Made by a program: the position numbers and the translations under genes | Assembly: GCA_964522665.1 (NCBI GenBank) | Contig: CAZFVY010000137.1 | Location: 1-17,436 of the forward strand | Reading direction: 5' to 3' | Length of the DNA: 17,436 nucleotides | Source: CAZFVY01 sp964522665 | GTDB taxonomy: Bacteria > Verrucomicrobiota > Verrucomicrobiia > Limisphaerales > CAZFVY01 | Notes under the pieces: model-generated | Databases searched by the model: none | What the model saw: only the letters and a program-made list of their open reading frames with translations | Told to the model about the DNA's origin: nothing | Shown: in pieces, positions 8,813 through 16,352 of the stretch | Layout: each line of letters starts with the position of its first letter | Numbering within the stretch: the first letter of the stretch is position 1

Positions 8813-9658
8813 TCAGGCGAACGCTTTCTTCAGGAACTTCAGACCTTTGACCGCGATCTCGTCGGTGGTCGGCTCCATTTTCCGCCAGATCGCCGCGGCG
8901 CGCGCGATCACTTTGACATCCGTGGTGAATGACTCGATGACGACGTCGCCCTTATAACCGATCCCTTTGAGCGCGCGAACGATCGGCTGCCAATCGATGT
9001 GATCGTTGCCGGGCGTACCGCGATCGCTGCCGCAGGCGTGGAAATGGCCCAGCGCTTTGCCGGCCTTGCGGATCGCCGCCGCCTGATCTTTCTCCTCGAT
9101 GTTCATGTGGAACGTATCGAGGTGCAGACGCAACGCCGGATTTCCGACGTCCGCCAGCATCTTCAACCCCTGATCGCAGGTGTTGATGAAATCAGTTTCG
9201 AAACGGTTCAACGGTTCGAGGCAGACTTGCCGGCCGTGTTTGCCCGCGTATTTGGCGAGCGTCTTGAGATGTTTGACCACCGTTTTCCACTGCTGCTTGT
9301 ATTCCTTCTCCGGCACGGCGTCGGCGCGGCCGACCGCCGAATAAACCGGCCCGATCAAACTGGGACAATCCAGGACCACCATCTGATCGATCAATTTCAA
9401 CATGTAATCCAGACCGGTCTTTTGCTGCTCGGGCGTGCCGCGCAAATCGCGGTCCGGTCCCATGCAAGCGCAGACCGAGCCGCAGGCCAGCCCGTGCTTG
9501 TCCAACTCGGCCTTCACGTGCGCCGGATCGATGTGCGATGGGTCCTCCACCGGAATCTCGATCGTCTCAAAACCCCACTTCTTAAACTGGGGAAAAAGCT
9601 TCGTGCTCTCGTTCGTGAACGGGGAAGTGAACAGGAAAGTATTGATGCCAAATCTCAT
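8813..9658 (-). CDS. D-tagatose/D-psicose 3-epimerase-like sugar isomerase (TIM barrel)
   Basis: The 281-residue protein begins MRFGINTFLF at the ATG at 9658; the open frame continues upstream to 10015, but only through low-complexity repeat DNA, so that extension is rejected. Metal and catalytic residues of the D-tagatose 3-epimerase family are all present: E148 in CLEPLNRFE, D181 in LDTFHMNIEE, H207 in HFHACGSDRGTPG, and E242 in VVIESF. The length matches the family. It has no signal peptide, so it is cytoplasmic. It would epimerise a ketose at C3 or rearrange a 3-keto-sugar released by the secreted proteins of the operon. It is first in the operon, with a 142-base gap before the DUF1080-ThuA gene. 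The exact substrate cannot be read from sequence. Confidence 0.9.
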   Translation of the reverse strand: MRFGINTFLFTSPFTNESTKLFPQFKKWGFETIEIPVEDPSHIDPAHVKAELDKHGLACGSVCACMGPDRDLRGTPEQQKTGLDYMLKLIDQMVVLDCPSLIGPVYSAVGRADAVPEKEYKQQWKTVVKHLKTLAKYAGKHGRQVCLEPLNRFETDFINTCDQGLKMLADVGNPALRLHLDTFHMNIEEKDQAAAIRKAGKALGHFHACGSDRGTPGNDHIDWQPIVRALKGIGYKGDVVIESFTTDVKVIARAAAIWRKMEPTTDEIAVKGLKFLKKAFA

Positions 9659-9687
9659 AAATCGCAATTGCTGGTGATGACCCGGCA

Positions 9688-9715
9688 AGGCTAGTCGATT
9701 GACCCGCCCTGTCAA
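9688..9715 (-). promoter_or_regulatory. Candidate sigma70-type promoter of the sugar operon
   Basis: On the minus strand a perfect TTGACA (9715-9710) is followed after 16 bases by TAGCCT (9693-9688), a weak -10 keeping T1, A2 and T6. A transcript would begin near 9681, about 23 bases before the epimerase ATG. No strong ribosome-binding site is seen in that leader. Confidence 0.4.
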
Positions 9716-9814
9716 AAGGATTTTTGGGCGCCGCCGAGGCCGCTCAAAACAATGCTCCGTCAAGTGACCGTTTTCCATGAGGCGACCCCCGCCCCCGCGT
9801 TTCCCCTCGTCCCC

Positions 9815-9977
9815 ATGGTGGGGCGAGGCTCCGCCGAGCCCTGAAAAGTGGCGCCGAGCGCCGCCGCGACGAAACCGCCGCGCCCGGGCCGAGTTGAAGC
9901 CTCGGAAAGGACCGGCGCACGACCAAGCTCCCGCCGCGCCAGAGCCATCGGCGAAGGCGGACGAGCCGTGAAAGAGT
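9815..9977. repeat. Intergenic GC-rich repeat, copy 1
   Basis: This ~163-bp unit recurs 207 bp downstream. The first 26 bases and an internal 33-base block are identical between copies, with diverged segments between. It includes a small hairpin, GGCTC-CGCC-GAGCC. There is no transposase or terminal inverted repeat, so it is probably a non-autonomous or dispersed intergenic repeat. Confidence 0.75.
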
Positions 9978-10021
9978 GGGAGCAGTGATGACCAAGCCGT
10001 GACCAAAGCGGCCAACCCCCA

Positions 10022-10185
10022 ATGGTGGGGCGAGGCTCCGCCGAGCCGTGGAAAAGCGACGCCGAGCGCCTCCCCGACAAACCGCTACCCTCGGGCCGAG
10101 TTGAAGCCTCTGCGGAGACCAGCGCGCGACCAGACTCCCGCCGCGCCAGAGCCATCGGCGAAGGCGGGCGAGCCGTGAAAAGGTG
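10022..10185. repeat. Intergenic GC-rich repeat, copy 2
   Basis: Second copy in the same orientation as copy 1, separated from it by ~44 bp of unrelated sequence. The conserved parts are the start (with the GGCTC/GAGCC hairpin), a GGGCCGAGTTGAAGCCTC block, and the distal 33-base block followed by CGAGCCGTGAAA. Confidence 0.75.
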
Positions 10186-10472
10186 AGGCAAGCCTCTCTC
10201 TGCCACGAGAGCGCCACGCCCGGCCAAAACGCCTCCCACCCACCTGTCCCTAACCCATGAAAAGTAGGGTTGCAACCAGCCCCAGATGCCCCCGCCGATT
10301 CACTGTTTGAACGTCATCGAAGCCCGGCCCTCGACCTCGCGGCGGATGTTCCACCCTAAGTCGAATCCGACCGTCAATCACACTGGTCTTACGGACCAAC
10401 TCTCGTAACCGGGACGGTAATTCATTTGCCAGGAATTGACTACCGGGCCAGATTTGCGGCCATTCGGCACGC

Positions 10473-10931
10473 ATGAAGCCCAAGCGATCGATCCTGCTGG
10501 CGGTTGTGATCGGCTTGTTCGCGGTCGTCATTTGGTTGGCGGCGACCAGCCCAAGGCGCCCGGCCTTGTCGTCGTATTCTGTCAAAATGACCAATGACGC
10601 GAAAGGGGGACGACAAATGGTGTTCTCCATCACCAACCGTCAATCCCGGGCGGTCCGATATTGGGCCAACGAGACGATTCAAGTAAAGGTCGGAGGAACG
10701 TGGAAACGGACCCCTAGCTCTCCGTTCTATACCGGGGATTTGCCCGGGAGGTCGAGTCAAGACTTCCGCCGACCGATTCCTCGCGACGTGGACGCGGCGG
10801 GATTCGGTTTAAACTTCGCGAAAGCGCCAAACGTCTTTGACCGCCAGCTTGAGAAACTGTGTCGCTTACTCAGCATCAGGAACCCTTGGCCGCATCCGAT
10901 TGAATCTATTTGGGTGGAGACTGGCCCGTAA
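10473..10931 (+). CDS. Small membrane-anchored or secreted protein of unknown function
   Basis: The 152-residue product has a positively charged start (MKPKRS) and one hydrophobic segment at residues ~6-24, read as an uncleaved signal anchor or signal peptide. The rest is soluble and strand-rich, with FSITNRQSRAVRYWANETIQ followed by VGGTWKR. This resembles the short Ig-like proteins that are common and uncharacterised in Verrucomicrobia. No catalytic motif is visible. No strong Shine-Dalgarno site precedes the ATG, and the gene is flanked by non-coding DNA on both sides, so it is probably monocistronic. Its being a real gene rests on the membrane-segment-plus-domain organisation. Confidence 0.6.
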   Translation: MKPKRSILLAVVIGLFAVVIWLAATSPRRPALSSYSVKMTNDAKGGRQMVFSITNRQSRAVRYWANETIQVKVGGTWKRTPSSPFYTGDLPGRSSQDFRRPIPRDVDAAGFGLNFAKAPNVFDRQLEKLCRLLSIRNPWPHPIESIWVETGP

Positions 10932-11128
10932 AACCGGAACGATTAATCCCTTAATTTTGAAGCAAAGCCGCCGAACAATCAGAATCCTCGGGCGATCGCC
11001 ATCAATCGACCGGGGTTAGTCCGGGGGCGAACGCGCTAATCCACGACGCATGTCAACCGTCCGAACCGACGCCCGAGCCGAGAATGACGAATGGCGTTCG
11101 GGCAAGTTAGTACCGCCGAAAATATCCA

Positions 11129-11159
11129 TTGACTCTCACGTTGCGTGATACCCGAGAGT
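11129..11159 (+). promoter_or_regulatory. MerR-type promoter and operator of the MerR-cupin gene
   Basis: TTGACT (11129-11134) and GAGAGT (11154-11159) are separated by 19 bases, the over-long spacer typical of MerR-controlled promoters. A dyad TCACG-TTG-CGTGA (11136-11148) sits inside the spacer. MerR activators bind such a dyad and untwist the DNA to realign the two boxes. A transcript starting near 11166 would leave a leader of about 40 bases, consistent with the ATG at 11205. Autoregulation is inferred from position. Confidence 0.65.
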
Positions 11160-11204
11160 GCGACCAGCCGTGGTGGACAAGATCGTCCGCGCGGAGAAAA
11201 AACG

Positions 11205-12128
11205 ATGGTTTACACAGTCAAGCGAGTGGCGACGATGTCAGGCGTCAGCGTGCGCACGCTTCATTTCTACGATGAAACGGGCCTGCTGAAGCCCGCCTAC
11301 CAGGGAGCGAATGGCTACCGCTTCTACGAGGAGCCGCAGCTCCTGATCCTCCAACAAATCCTTTTTTACCGGGAACTGGGGTTCGAGCTGAAGCAAATCA
11401 AACGGATTCTTGGCCGGGCCGATTTCGAGAGAGTCGCCGCCCTCCAATCGCATCGGAAGGTCCTGCAAAAGAACCTGACCCGGACGCGCAAGTTGATTGA
11501 AACCATCGACAAAACAATCCAGCACTTGAAAGGAACCAAGAAAATGAAGGGCAAAGAGATGTTTGCGGGTTTCAGCGTGGCCGCGGGGGACGATCGCTTC
11601 GGCGAGCCAATCAAGCTCGGCGGCGAACCGCTTCACTGCAAGGTGTCCGCAAAGGACACCGATGGCGCGATGTCGGTTTTCGAGCTGACCGGCGCGAGCG
11701 GTGGGCCGCGTCACCTCCACGCGGACCAGGATGAGTGGATCTATGTCATCCACGGCGAGTTTGAGTTTCTCGTGGGCGGCTCCAGCGGCGTGAGGCGCCT
11801 AAAAGACCTTGCGGAAAAACCGTTTCGCGCGCGCGCGGGTGAGAGCGTTTTCCTGCCGCGCAACGTCGCCCATGTCTGGGGTTGCGTGAGCGGCGGGCCG
11901 GGCAAAATCATCAATGTGTACCAGCCCGCGGGCAAGATGGAGGAGTTCTTCCGCGAGGCCGGCAAGTTCAGCGCGCCCGCCATCCATGAGGTCCTAACGC
12001 TGGACGAGCTTCGTAAATTCTTTCGGGACCATGGCATGACCCTGCTCGGCCCGCCGCTCGGTTGGGATGAACAGCTCGCGGAAGAGCTTTACGCGCGGCA
12101 ACCTCGCGCCGACTCATTAGCGCCATAA
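11205..12128 (+). CDS. MerR-family regulator fused to a cupin domain
   Basis: The ATG at 11205 gives 307 residues and has GGAG eight bases upstream (11193-11196); an in-frame start at 11145 lies inside the promoter and is rejected. Residues 1-70 are a MerR winged helix (YTVKRVATMSGVSVRTLHFY, then GYRFYEEPQLLILQQI). Residues ~75-112 form a long, probably dimerising helix. Residues ~140-245 are a cupin: motif 1 has H170-x-H172-x4-E177-x6-G, and motif 2 is GESVFLPRNVAHVWG with H223. A C-terminal helical segment follows. MerR proteins switch promoters by DNA distortion on effector binding; here a cupin, probably metal-binding, replaces the usual effector domain, so the signal may be a small polar ligand or a metal. 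The regulated target may be itself only, because the next gene is convergent. Confidence 0.88.
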   Translation: MVYTVKRVATMSGVSVRTLHFYDETGLLKPAYQGANGYRFYEEPQLLILQQILFYRELGFELKQIKRILGRADFERVAALQSHRKVLQKNLTRTRKLIETIDKTIQHLKGTKKMKGKEMFAGFSVAAGDDRFGEPIKLGGEPLHCKVSAKDTDGAMSVFELTGASGGPRHLHADQDEWIYVIHGEFEFLVGGSSGVRRLKDLAEKPFRARAGESVFLPRNVAHVWGCVSGGPGKIINVYQPAGKMEEFFREAGKFSAPAIHEVLTLDELRKFFRDHGMTLLGPPLGWDEQLAEELYARQPRADSLAP

Positions 12129-12181
12129 ACGACAAGCGCCGTGATCAAGCCAATCGAAAAGCGGGCGGAGCAGTCGTAGTT

Positions 12182-13201
12182 TCAAGTCTTCTTAACCCTC
12201 CAAGCCATGTCCAATAAACCCTGATCGTACGGCTCGGGCGCCACCCCTTCGGCGGCATAAAGATAGAGGGCGCATCGGTAAATGTGGCCCGCGACATTAG
12301 AAACGTAAGCCAGGAAAAGCAGCCCGAGCGCCCAGATCACCCCGGCGATGACGATCAGCCACACGCTCTTAAACAGCAGCGCGAACGCGCCCACCACCAA
12401 TAACGGCGCCAGCGACATGACGAAGAGCATCGCGCTCCCGGCCGAAAAGCCAACGTACCCGATCAGGCCTTCACCCCAAGTCCGTTTCAACGTCAGCGCG
12501 GATTGCTGGAGGATTTTGATCGGATTGCGTCGCGGGCGCTCCTGGATGATCACCGGAATCGCAAACACCGCGGCCGTGCTCCACGCCATCCCAATCAGGC
12601 CGGTCACGATTCGCGCGGCGAGGGGCACCCGTTGCTCAATGTTGCGGATGATCCAGCCCACCAATCCCGCCAGAAGAGACCAGGCGATAATGGACGATAT
12701 TCGGCCCCGAGCCGTTTGGAAGCCGCGCCGGATAGAAACTCCCCGGCCGTTGAGGGCCGCGATGATTTCGGCGTAAAAGGCGACATTGAAAAACGTCGCC
12801 AGAACCATGGATGCAAAATACATCGGCAGCAGAAGCAGAGAACTCCAGGAAAAGCGGCGCGCGGCGACGGGATGTCCGCCTGGATCCGTCGCGCCGGAAC
12901 CGCCGGTGACCAGAGCCTTGAGTGCGCTCGAGGCCGCGGCGGCGGGGTCACCGGCTTGCGTTGGAGCGCCAGAATAGGGGAAGTATTTGTCCTTCAATGC
13001 CAGCCAATGTTGAGCTTGATTGAGACGGTAGCCGGTATGCTGCAAGACCACCGGGAGGGCCATCGCCGATAAAAAGAACAGCGCGATGAACGTCGTGGAA
13101 ACCGCGGTCAGCACGGGAAACCAGAGCAGTTTGCGATGTCGCAGCGTGACTTTGACGGAGGCTTTCAAAAGCCGCCAACTTTGCGCGAATTTCGTGATCA
13201 T
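12182..13201 (-). CDS. DUF6159-family integral membrane protein
   Basis: The 339-residue protein begins MITKFAQSWRLLKASVKVTL, the usual opening of DUF6159 proteins, with an RHRKLLWFPVL segment leading into the first membrane helix. Approximate hydrophobic segments are residues 28-50, 119-146, 169-187, 195-220, 245-270 and 272-300, so about six helices. A polar loop (~52-118, rich in Ala, Gly and Pro) follows the first helix. The block PIKILQQSALTLKRTWGEGL before the fifth helix is characteristic. The family has no known activity; many members occur beside small transcription regulators. The start ATG overlaps the stop of the GntR gene by four bases, so the two are coupled. It is convergent with the MerR-cupin gene (53-base gap). 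Confidence 0.82.
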   Translation of the reverse strand: MITKFAQSWRLLKASVKVTLRHRKLLWFPVLTAVSTTFIALFFLSAMALPVVLQHTGYRLNQAQHWLALKDKYFPYSGAPTQAGDPAAAASSALKALVTGGSGATDPGGHPVAARRFSWSSLLLLPMYFASMVLATFFNVAFYAEIIAALNGRGVSIRRGFQTARGRISSIIAWSLLAGLVGWIIRNIEQRVPLAARIVTGLIGMAWSTAAVFAIPVIIQERPRRNPIKILQQSALTLKRTWGEGLIGYVGFSAGSAMLFVMSLAPLLVVGAFALLFKSVWLIVIAGVIWALGLLFLAYVSNVAGHIYRCALYLYAAEGVAPEPYDQGLLDMAWRVKKT

Positions 13202-13599
13202 GATGCTTTGGTGTTCCTTTCTTTGATGAAACTTAACAGTTCACTTTCGGTCACGCCGCTCCTGGCCGCGTCCGCCACGAGCCGGTGATAGAGATTCTTG
13301 AGCGTGGCCTTTTTCTCCTTCGCGCCGGGCGCGGGCGGGCGCTGCTGGGCTTGGATGAAGGACCCGCTGCCGCGTTCGCTCACGATGATTCCCTTCAGCT
13401 CGAGCTCGCGATACGCTTTGGCCACCGTGTTGGGGTTCACGTTCAGGCGCTCGCTCAGCGCGCGGATGGTGGGCAATTGGTCCCCGGTCTTGAACGCGCC
13501 CGCCGCCACCGCGGCGCCGGCCTGGTCGATGATTTGGCGGTACACCGGGATGCCCGAATTATATTCGACCTGCCATTGATCCAGCGCGTTCTCAGCCAT
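13198..13599 (-). CDS. GntR-family repressor, YtrA-like short type
   Basis: The 133-residue protein has an N-terminal GntR winged helix (IPVYRQIIDQ at 17-26, then QLPTIRALSERLNVNPNTVA and AYRELELKG, wing ERGSGSF) and only a short helical tail of ~50 residues. This matches YtrA-type regulators that lack a large effector domain. The start is supported by AGGA six bases upstream of the ATG at 13599. Members of this group usually repress a linked membrane-protein or ABC-transporter operon. Here the only linked gene is the DUF6159 membrane protein, which overlaps its stop (ATGA). A dyad on the promoter suggests autorepression. The ligand, if any, is unknown. Confidence 0.9.
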   Translation of the reverse strand: MAENALDQWQVEYNSGIPVYRQIIDQAGAAVAAGAFKTGDQLPTIRALSERLNVNPNTVAKAYRELELKGIIVSERGSGSFIQAQQRPPAPGAKEKKATLKNLYHRLVADAARSGVTESELLSFIKERNTKAS

Positions 13600-13623
13600 A
13601 AACAGTCCTGTCCTACTAAACTC

Positions 13624-13662
13624 TTATACTAGTAAAATAGTACACTTAACCGGTCTCGTCAA
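13624..13662 (-). promoter_or_regulatory. Promoter and dyad operator of the GntR-DUF6159 operon
   Basis: On the minus strand TTGACG (13662-13657) is followed after exactly 17 bases by TATTTT (13639-13634). An imperfect dyad, GTGTACTA-6 bases-TAGTATAA (6 of 8 arm positions paired, inner five perfect), spans 13645-13624 and covers the -10 box. This is where an autorepressing GntR protein would block transcription. Local AT content is far above the surroundings. Confidence 0.6.
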
Positions 13663-13704
13663 GGAATATTTTTGACTAGATTTGAAAGTTTCTGCCCCGG
13701 TACC

Positions 13705-13717
13705 CGGCGCTTCGCCG
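13705..13717 (-). terminator. Weak GC-rich hairpin after the SGNH gene
   Basis: CGGCG-AAG-CGCCG on the minus strand lies ~18 bases beyond the stop of the SGNH gene, in a GCCGGC-rich stretch. There is no T-run after it, so intrinsic termination is doubtful. Confidence 0.2.
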
Positions 13718-13734
13718 CCGGCCGCCGGCCCGCT

Positions 13735-14757
13735 TTAGCGCAGCGAGCCACTTGCCATTTTCGCCTTGATCGCCGCGACTAATCTCGCCGTCCGGATTTC
13801 CCGACCCTCAGTATTCAGATGCAAGGAAGAATCGAAAAAGTAATTGGTCGGGAACAAATTCGCCTCGCGGTGGTCGATGAACTCGCCAAACGGGGACATC
13901 AGGACCGCGAAGCGGGCCTCCTGCCTCGATATCTCCTCATGATTCAGGTCCCGGGTATAAACGTACGGGCAGTTCGCAAACATTATCCGGACGCCTTTGG
14001 CGTCCATTTTGGCCTTAAATTCCGACATGATGGACTGGAAGTAAGATGATAGGTGACTGGGTTCCATCGGACTGATTAGCGGGTTGAGACTGGATACGCG
14101 CCCCGTGTTGCCCAGGATGTCGCCGTAATCATCCGCGTTGAAAATCGAATACCGAAACTCAGTCGGGCGATTCCGCGAACCAAACCTGGCCAAAATCGCC
14201 TGATCGTCCAGCGCGGCGAGCCGCTCGGCAAGCGCTCCCGGTCGCAGGACCTTGGTCGCGCGAGCCCAAGCCATTTTAAACACCATCGACGGCGTAACTC
14301 CGGCCAAAAACTGCAGTTTGCGGGGCATCGCCAAACTCCTCCAGGACGAATCCCACGCGACCGCCGCGCTGGTCTGCCAACCGTCAAACCTGGCTTCCGC
14401 CAGATAATAGTGTGGCTCGAGCGGGAGAATAAGGATGTCGCCTTTTTCTAACGTCCGCTCGAGCGTCTGCAAGATCGTCGCCAATCTCAATCCCGCGTGA
14501 AGGCCGAAATTGACGACTGGTCTCCCTAATTGTTGAGTCGCGCTGGCCGCGTCAAAGCCGAAAAGCGTTCCCGAGCCAGAGGCGACGACAATCTTCGGTT
14601 GGCCCGCGTAGCGCCTGACCAGGTCCGACTTGACGATCAAGGCTTCCCTAACCCAATGCTCCGCGAGGATGGGTGAGGGAATCAGCAGATAAACCGTCGC
14701 GAGATAGATGGCCGCGCTGATTGGCACAGCCGTAATAAAGGCCCTTAAAAAGCGCAT
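13735..14757 (-). CDS. Membrane-anchored SGNH-like protein, partner of MBOAT acyltransferase
   Basis: The 340-residue protein has one N-terminal hydrophobic segment (residues ~7-28) that would anchor it with the rest in the periplasm. Block I is VVASGSGTLFGFDA with S62 in the place of the nucleophile, and DSSLHLNTEGR (D309, H313) supplies the distal Asp-His pair of SGNH/GDSL enzymes. A block-II-like glycine is in VVNFGLHAG. Overall identity to known families is not obvious, and it most resembles DltD/AlgX-type partners. It starts two bases after the MBOAT stop, so the pair is one operon. In such pairs the MBOAT protein carries acyl groups across the membrane and the SGNH protein transfers them to an exported glycan. 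Substrate not identifiable; an accessory role is possible if S62 is not catalytic. Confidence 0.7.
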   Translation of the reverse strand: MRFLRAFITAVPISAAIYLATVYLLIPSPILAEHWVREALIVKSDLVRRYAGQPKIVVASGSGTLFGFDAASATQQLGRPVVNFGLHAGLRLATILQTLERTLEKGDILILPLEPHYYLAEARFDGWQTSAAVAWDSSWRSLAMPRKLQFLAGVTPSMVFKMAWARATKVLRPGALAERLAALDDQAILARFGSRNRPTEFRYSIFNADDYGDILGNTGRVSSLNPLISPMEPSHLSSYFQSIMSEFKAKMDAKGVRIMFANCPYVYTRDLNHEEISRQEARFAVLMSPFGEFIDHREANLFPTNYFFDSSLHLNTEGREIRTARLVAAIKAKMASGSLR

Positions 14758-14759
14758 CG

Positions 14760-16352
14760 CTAGAATTGGAAATACAGAAACGGCGAGGTCGTATCACCGC
14801 ATAGCTGGGCGATGAGAATGATGAATCCGATCCCATAAACGACGCCCATGAGAGGAGTTGGCCGCCATTGAAGACAGCGCGTAACAAAACCCCGCGGCCG
14901 CGTCGGCGCCACGTTGTCCTTCGCGTCACACGTTATTTGGAGGTCGGAAAACAGCTCAGGCACATTCGGAAAGCCCCAAATGATAATGGCGGCCAGCCCC
15001 AAATTGCCCAGGACGAAGCCGGGGTCGCCGCCCGCGATCGGCATAAGTCCATCGAACGTAATCTTCAAAGCATTCGCCAGACCCGGAACCAGGGCAGTCA
15101 GCCTCCGCAGCGAAGCCGGCAATGAGACGCCGTTTAATCCCAGCATGCCGGAGAGCATCGCGAAGGAGGACCCCACGTTCGGCGCCCGAAAAAACACCCA
15201 CGCCACCAGAACCGCCAAAAAGGTCAGCACGCCGCCGAGCAACGGGGCGCCCGCGAAATTCGCAAACCTTCCATGTCGTTCGGTCCAGGAGCGCCAAAAC
15301 CGGTTGACCACCAGATAGACCCCGTGGAGGCCGCCCCAGAACACGAAATTCCACCCCGCTCCGTGCCACAAGCCACCCAGCAACATGGTGATCATCAAAT
15401 TCAAGTTGCGCCGGACCGGCCCTTTCCGGTTCCCGCCGAGCGGGAAATATAAATAGTCGCGGAGGAACGCCGAAAGCGTCATGTGCCATCGCCGCCAGAA
15501 CTCGATAATGCTGCCCGCCTTATACGGAGAGGAGAAGTTCAGGGGGAGCAGGATGTTGAACATCAACGAAAGCCCGACCGCCATGTCCGAATACCCCGAG
15601 AAATCAAAATACAACTGAAAGGCGTAGGCGATCGTGCCAATCCAGGCTTCGCAGAACGCAGGCTTGAGGCTGGCCCCCACCGCGTCGAACGCGCCCGTGA
15701 ACGGCGCCAGCGTGTCCGCAATGACAACCTTCTTGGCCAGGCCCAAAAGGAAAATACTGAGTCCCGCGGCGAGGTTATTCCAGTTTACCCGATAGGTCTT
15801 GGATTCCTGGAACTGCGGCATCATTTGGGCATGATGCAGGACTGGGCCGGAAATAAGATGCGGGAAGTAAGTTACAAAGAGCAGATAATTCACAAAATCG
15901 TACTCCCGCGCTTTACCTCGGCTGGCATCGACCAGGAACGCGATTTGCGTAAACGTGAAGAAGGAAATCCCGATGGGCAAAACGATGTTCCCAAGGGTCC
16001 ACTGCAAGCCAAGCGTGGCGGAGAGCGTCCGCGCGAAGAAATGGGCGTACTTAAAATAGCCGAGTAATAGCAGGTTGACGCTAATGGAAACCGTCAGAAT
16101 CAATCGCGCGCGATCACGATATCGCCTATCTGGCCCGCTCTCCCGCGTGATCAAACGGCCCGCCAGATAATTAAAACATACTGAACCCAGGAGGAGGGAC
16201 AGAAACCGCGGATTCCACCAGGCATAAAACACCAGCGAGGCGACCGCCAGCCAAAGGGCGGCGGCGCGAGGATGTTTGCGTCCGAGCGCCAGGAACCCGA
16301 TCAGGACGATGGGCAGAAATCCAAAAATGAAACTAAACGAGTTGAATAACAT
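14760..16352 (-). CDS. MBOAT-family membrane O-acyltransferase (AlgI/PatA-like)
   Basis: The 530-residue polytopic protein begins MLFNSFSFIFGFLPIVLIGF. It carries the family core: YFDFSGYSDMAVGLSLMFNI (248-267), LNFSSPYKAGSIIEFWRRWH ending at H290, the LRDYLYFPLGGNRKG loop, and GGLWHGAGWNFVFWGGLHG with the catalytic His at 330. AlgI-type enzymes move acyl groups from the cytoplasm for O-acetylation of exported polysaccharide. An N-terminal VFYAWWNPRFLSLLL stretch is also typical. It is followed after two bases by an SGNH-like gene, forming a two-gene acylation unit. No glycan synthesis genes are in view, so the polysaccharide is unknown. No convincing -35/-10 was seen upstream; an imperfect dyad lies at 16389-16423. 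Confidence 0.92.
   Translation of the reverse strand: MLFNSFSFIFGFLPIVLIGFLALGRKHPRAAALWLAVASLVFYAWWNPRFLSLLLGSVCFNYLAGRLITRESGPDRRYRDRARLILTVSISVNLLLLGYFKYAHFFARTLSATLGLQWTLGNIVLPIGISFFTFTQIAFLVDASRGKAREYDFVNYLLFVTYFPHLISGPVLHHAQMMPQFQESKTYRVNWNNLAAGLSIFLLGLAKKVVIADTLAPFTGAFDAVGASLKPAFCEAWIGTIAYAFQLYFDFSGYSDMAVGLSLMFNILLPLNFSSPYKAGSIIEFWRRWHMTLSAFLRDYLYFPLGGNRKGPVRRNLNLMITMLLGGLWHGAGWNFVFWGGLHGVYLVVNRFWRSWTERHGRFANFAGAPLLGGVLTFLAVLVAWVFFRAPNVGSSFAMLSGMLGLNGVSLPASLRRLTALVPGLANALKITFDGLMPIAGGDPGFVLGNLGLAAIIIWGFPNVPELFSDLQITCDAKDNVAPTRPRGFVTRCLQWRPTPLMGVVYGIGFIILIAQLCGDTTSPFLYFQF

Larger units (their letters stand above)
9659..10472. other. Non-coding 814-bp spacer containing a duplicated repeat
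   Basis: Open frames exist here on both strands, but they are arginine-, proline- and serine-rich, run through repeat DNA and lack family motifs, so I call none of them. The content is the operon promoter at the left, two copies of a repeat (9815-9977 and 10022-10185), and a right-hand part (10186-10472) in which I see nothing recognisable. Confidence 0.6.

Noticed and set aside
5374..8850. A 1158-codon plus-strand open frame antisense to the sugar operon
   Set aside because: It is the shadow of GC-rich codon usage in the real minus-strand genes, which have signal peptides and clear family motifs. The antisense translation has no recognisable domain.
9659..10015. N-terminal extension of the epimerase through 119 more codons
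   Set aside because: The extension is low-complexity and reads through the intergenic repeat. The family begins at MRFGINTFLF, and the best promoter lies inside the extension.
9744..10275. Arginine/tryptophan-rich minus-strand open frames over the duplicated repeat
   Set aside because: Two overlapping frames are both open, which reflects high GC and repetition. The translated repeats have no domain and no ribosome-binding site was seen.
11145..11204. Longer start for the MerR-cupin protein
   Set aside because: It falls within the -35/-10 region; the ATG at 11205 has a proper Shine-Dalgarno site and starts at the family's first strand.
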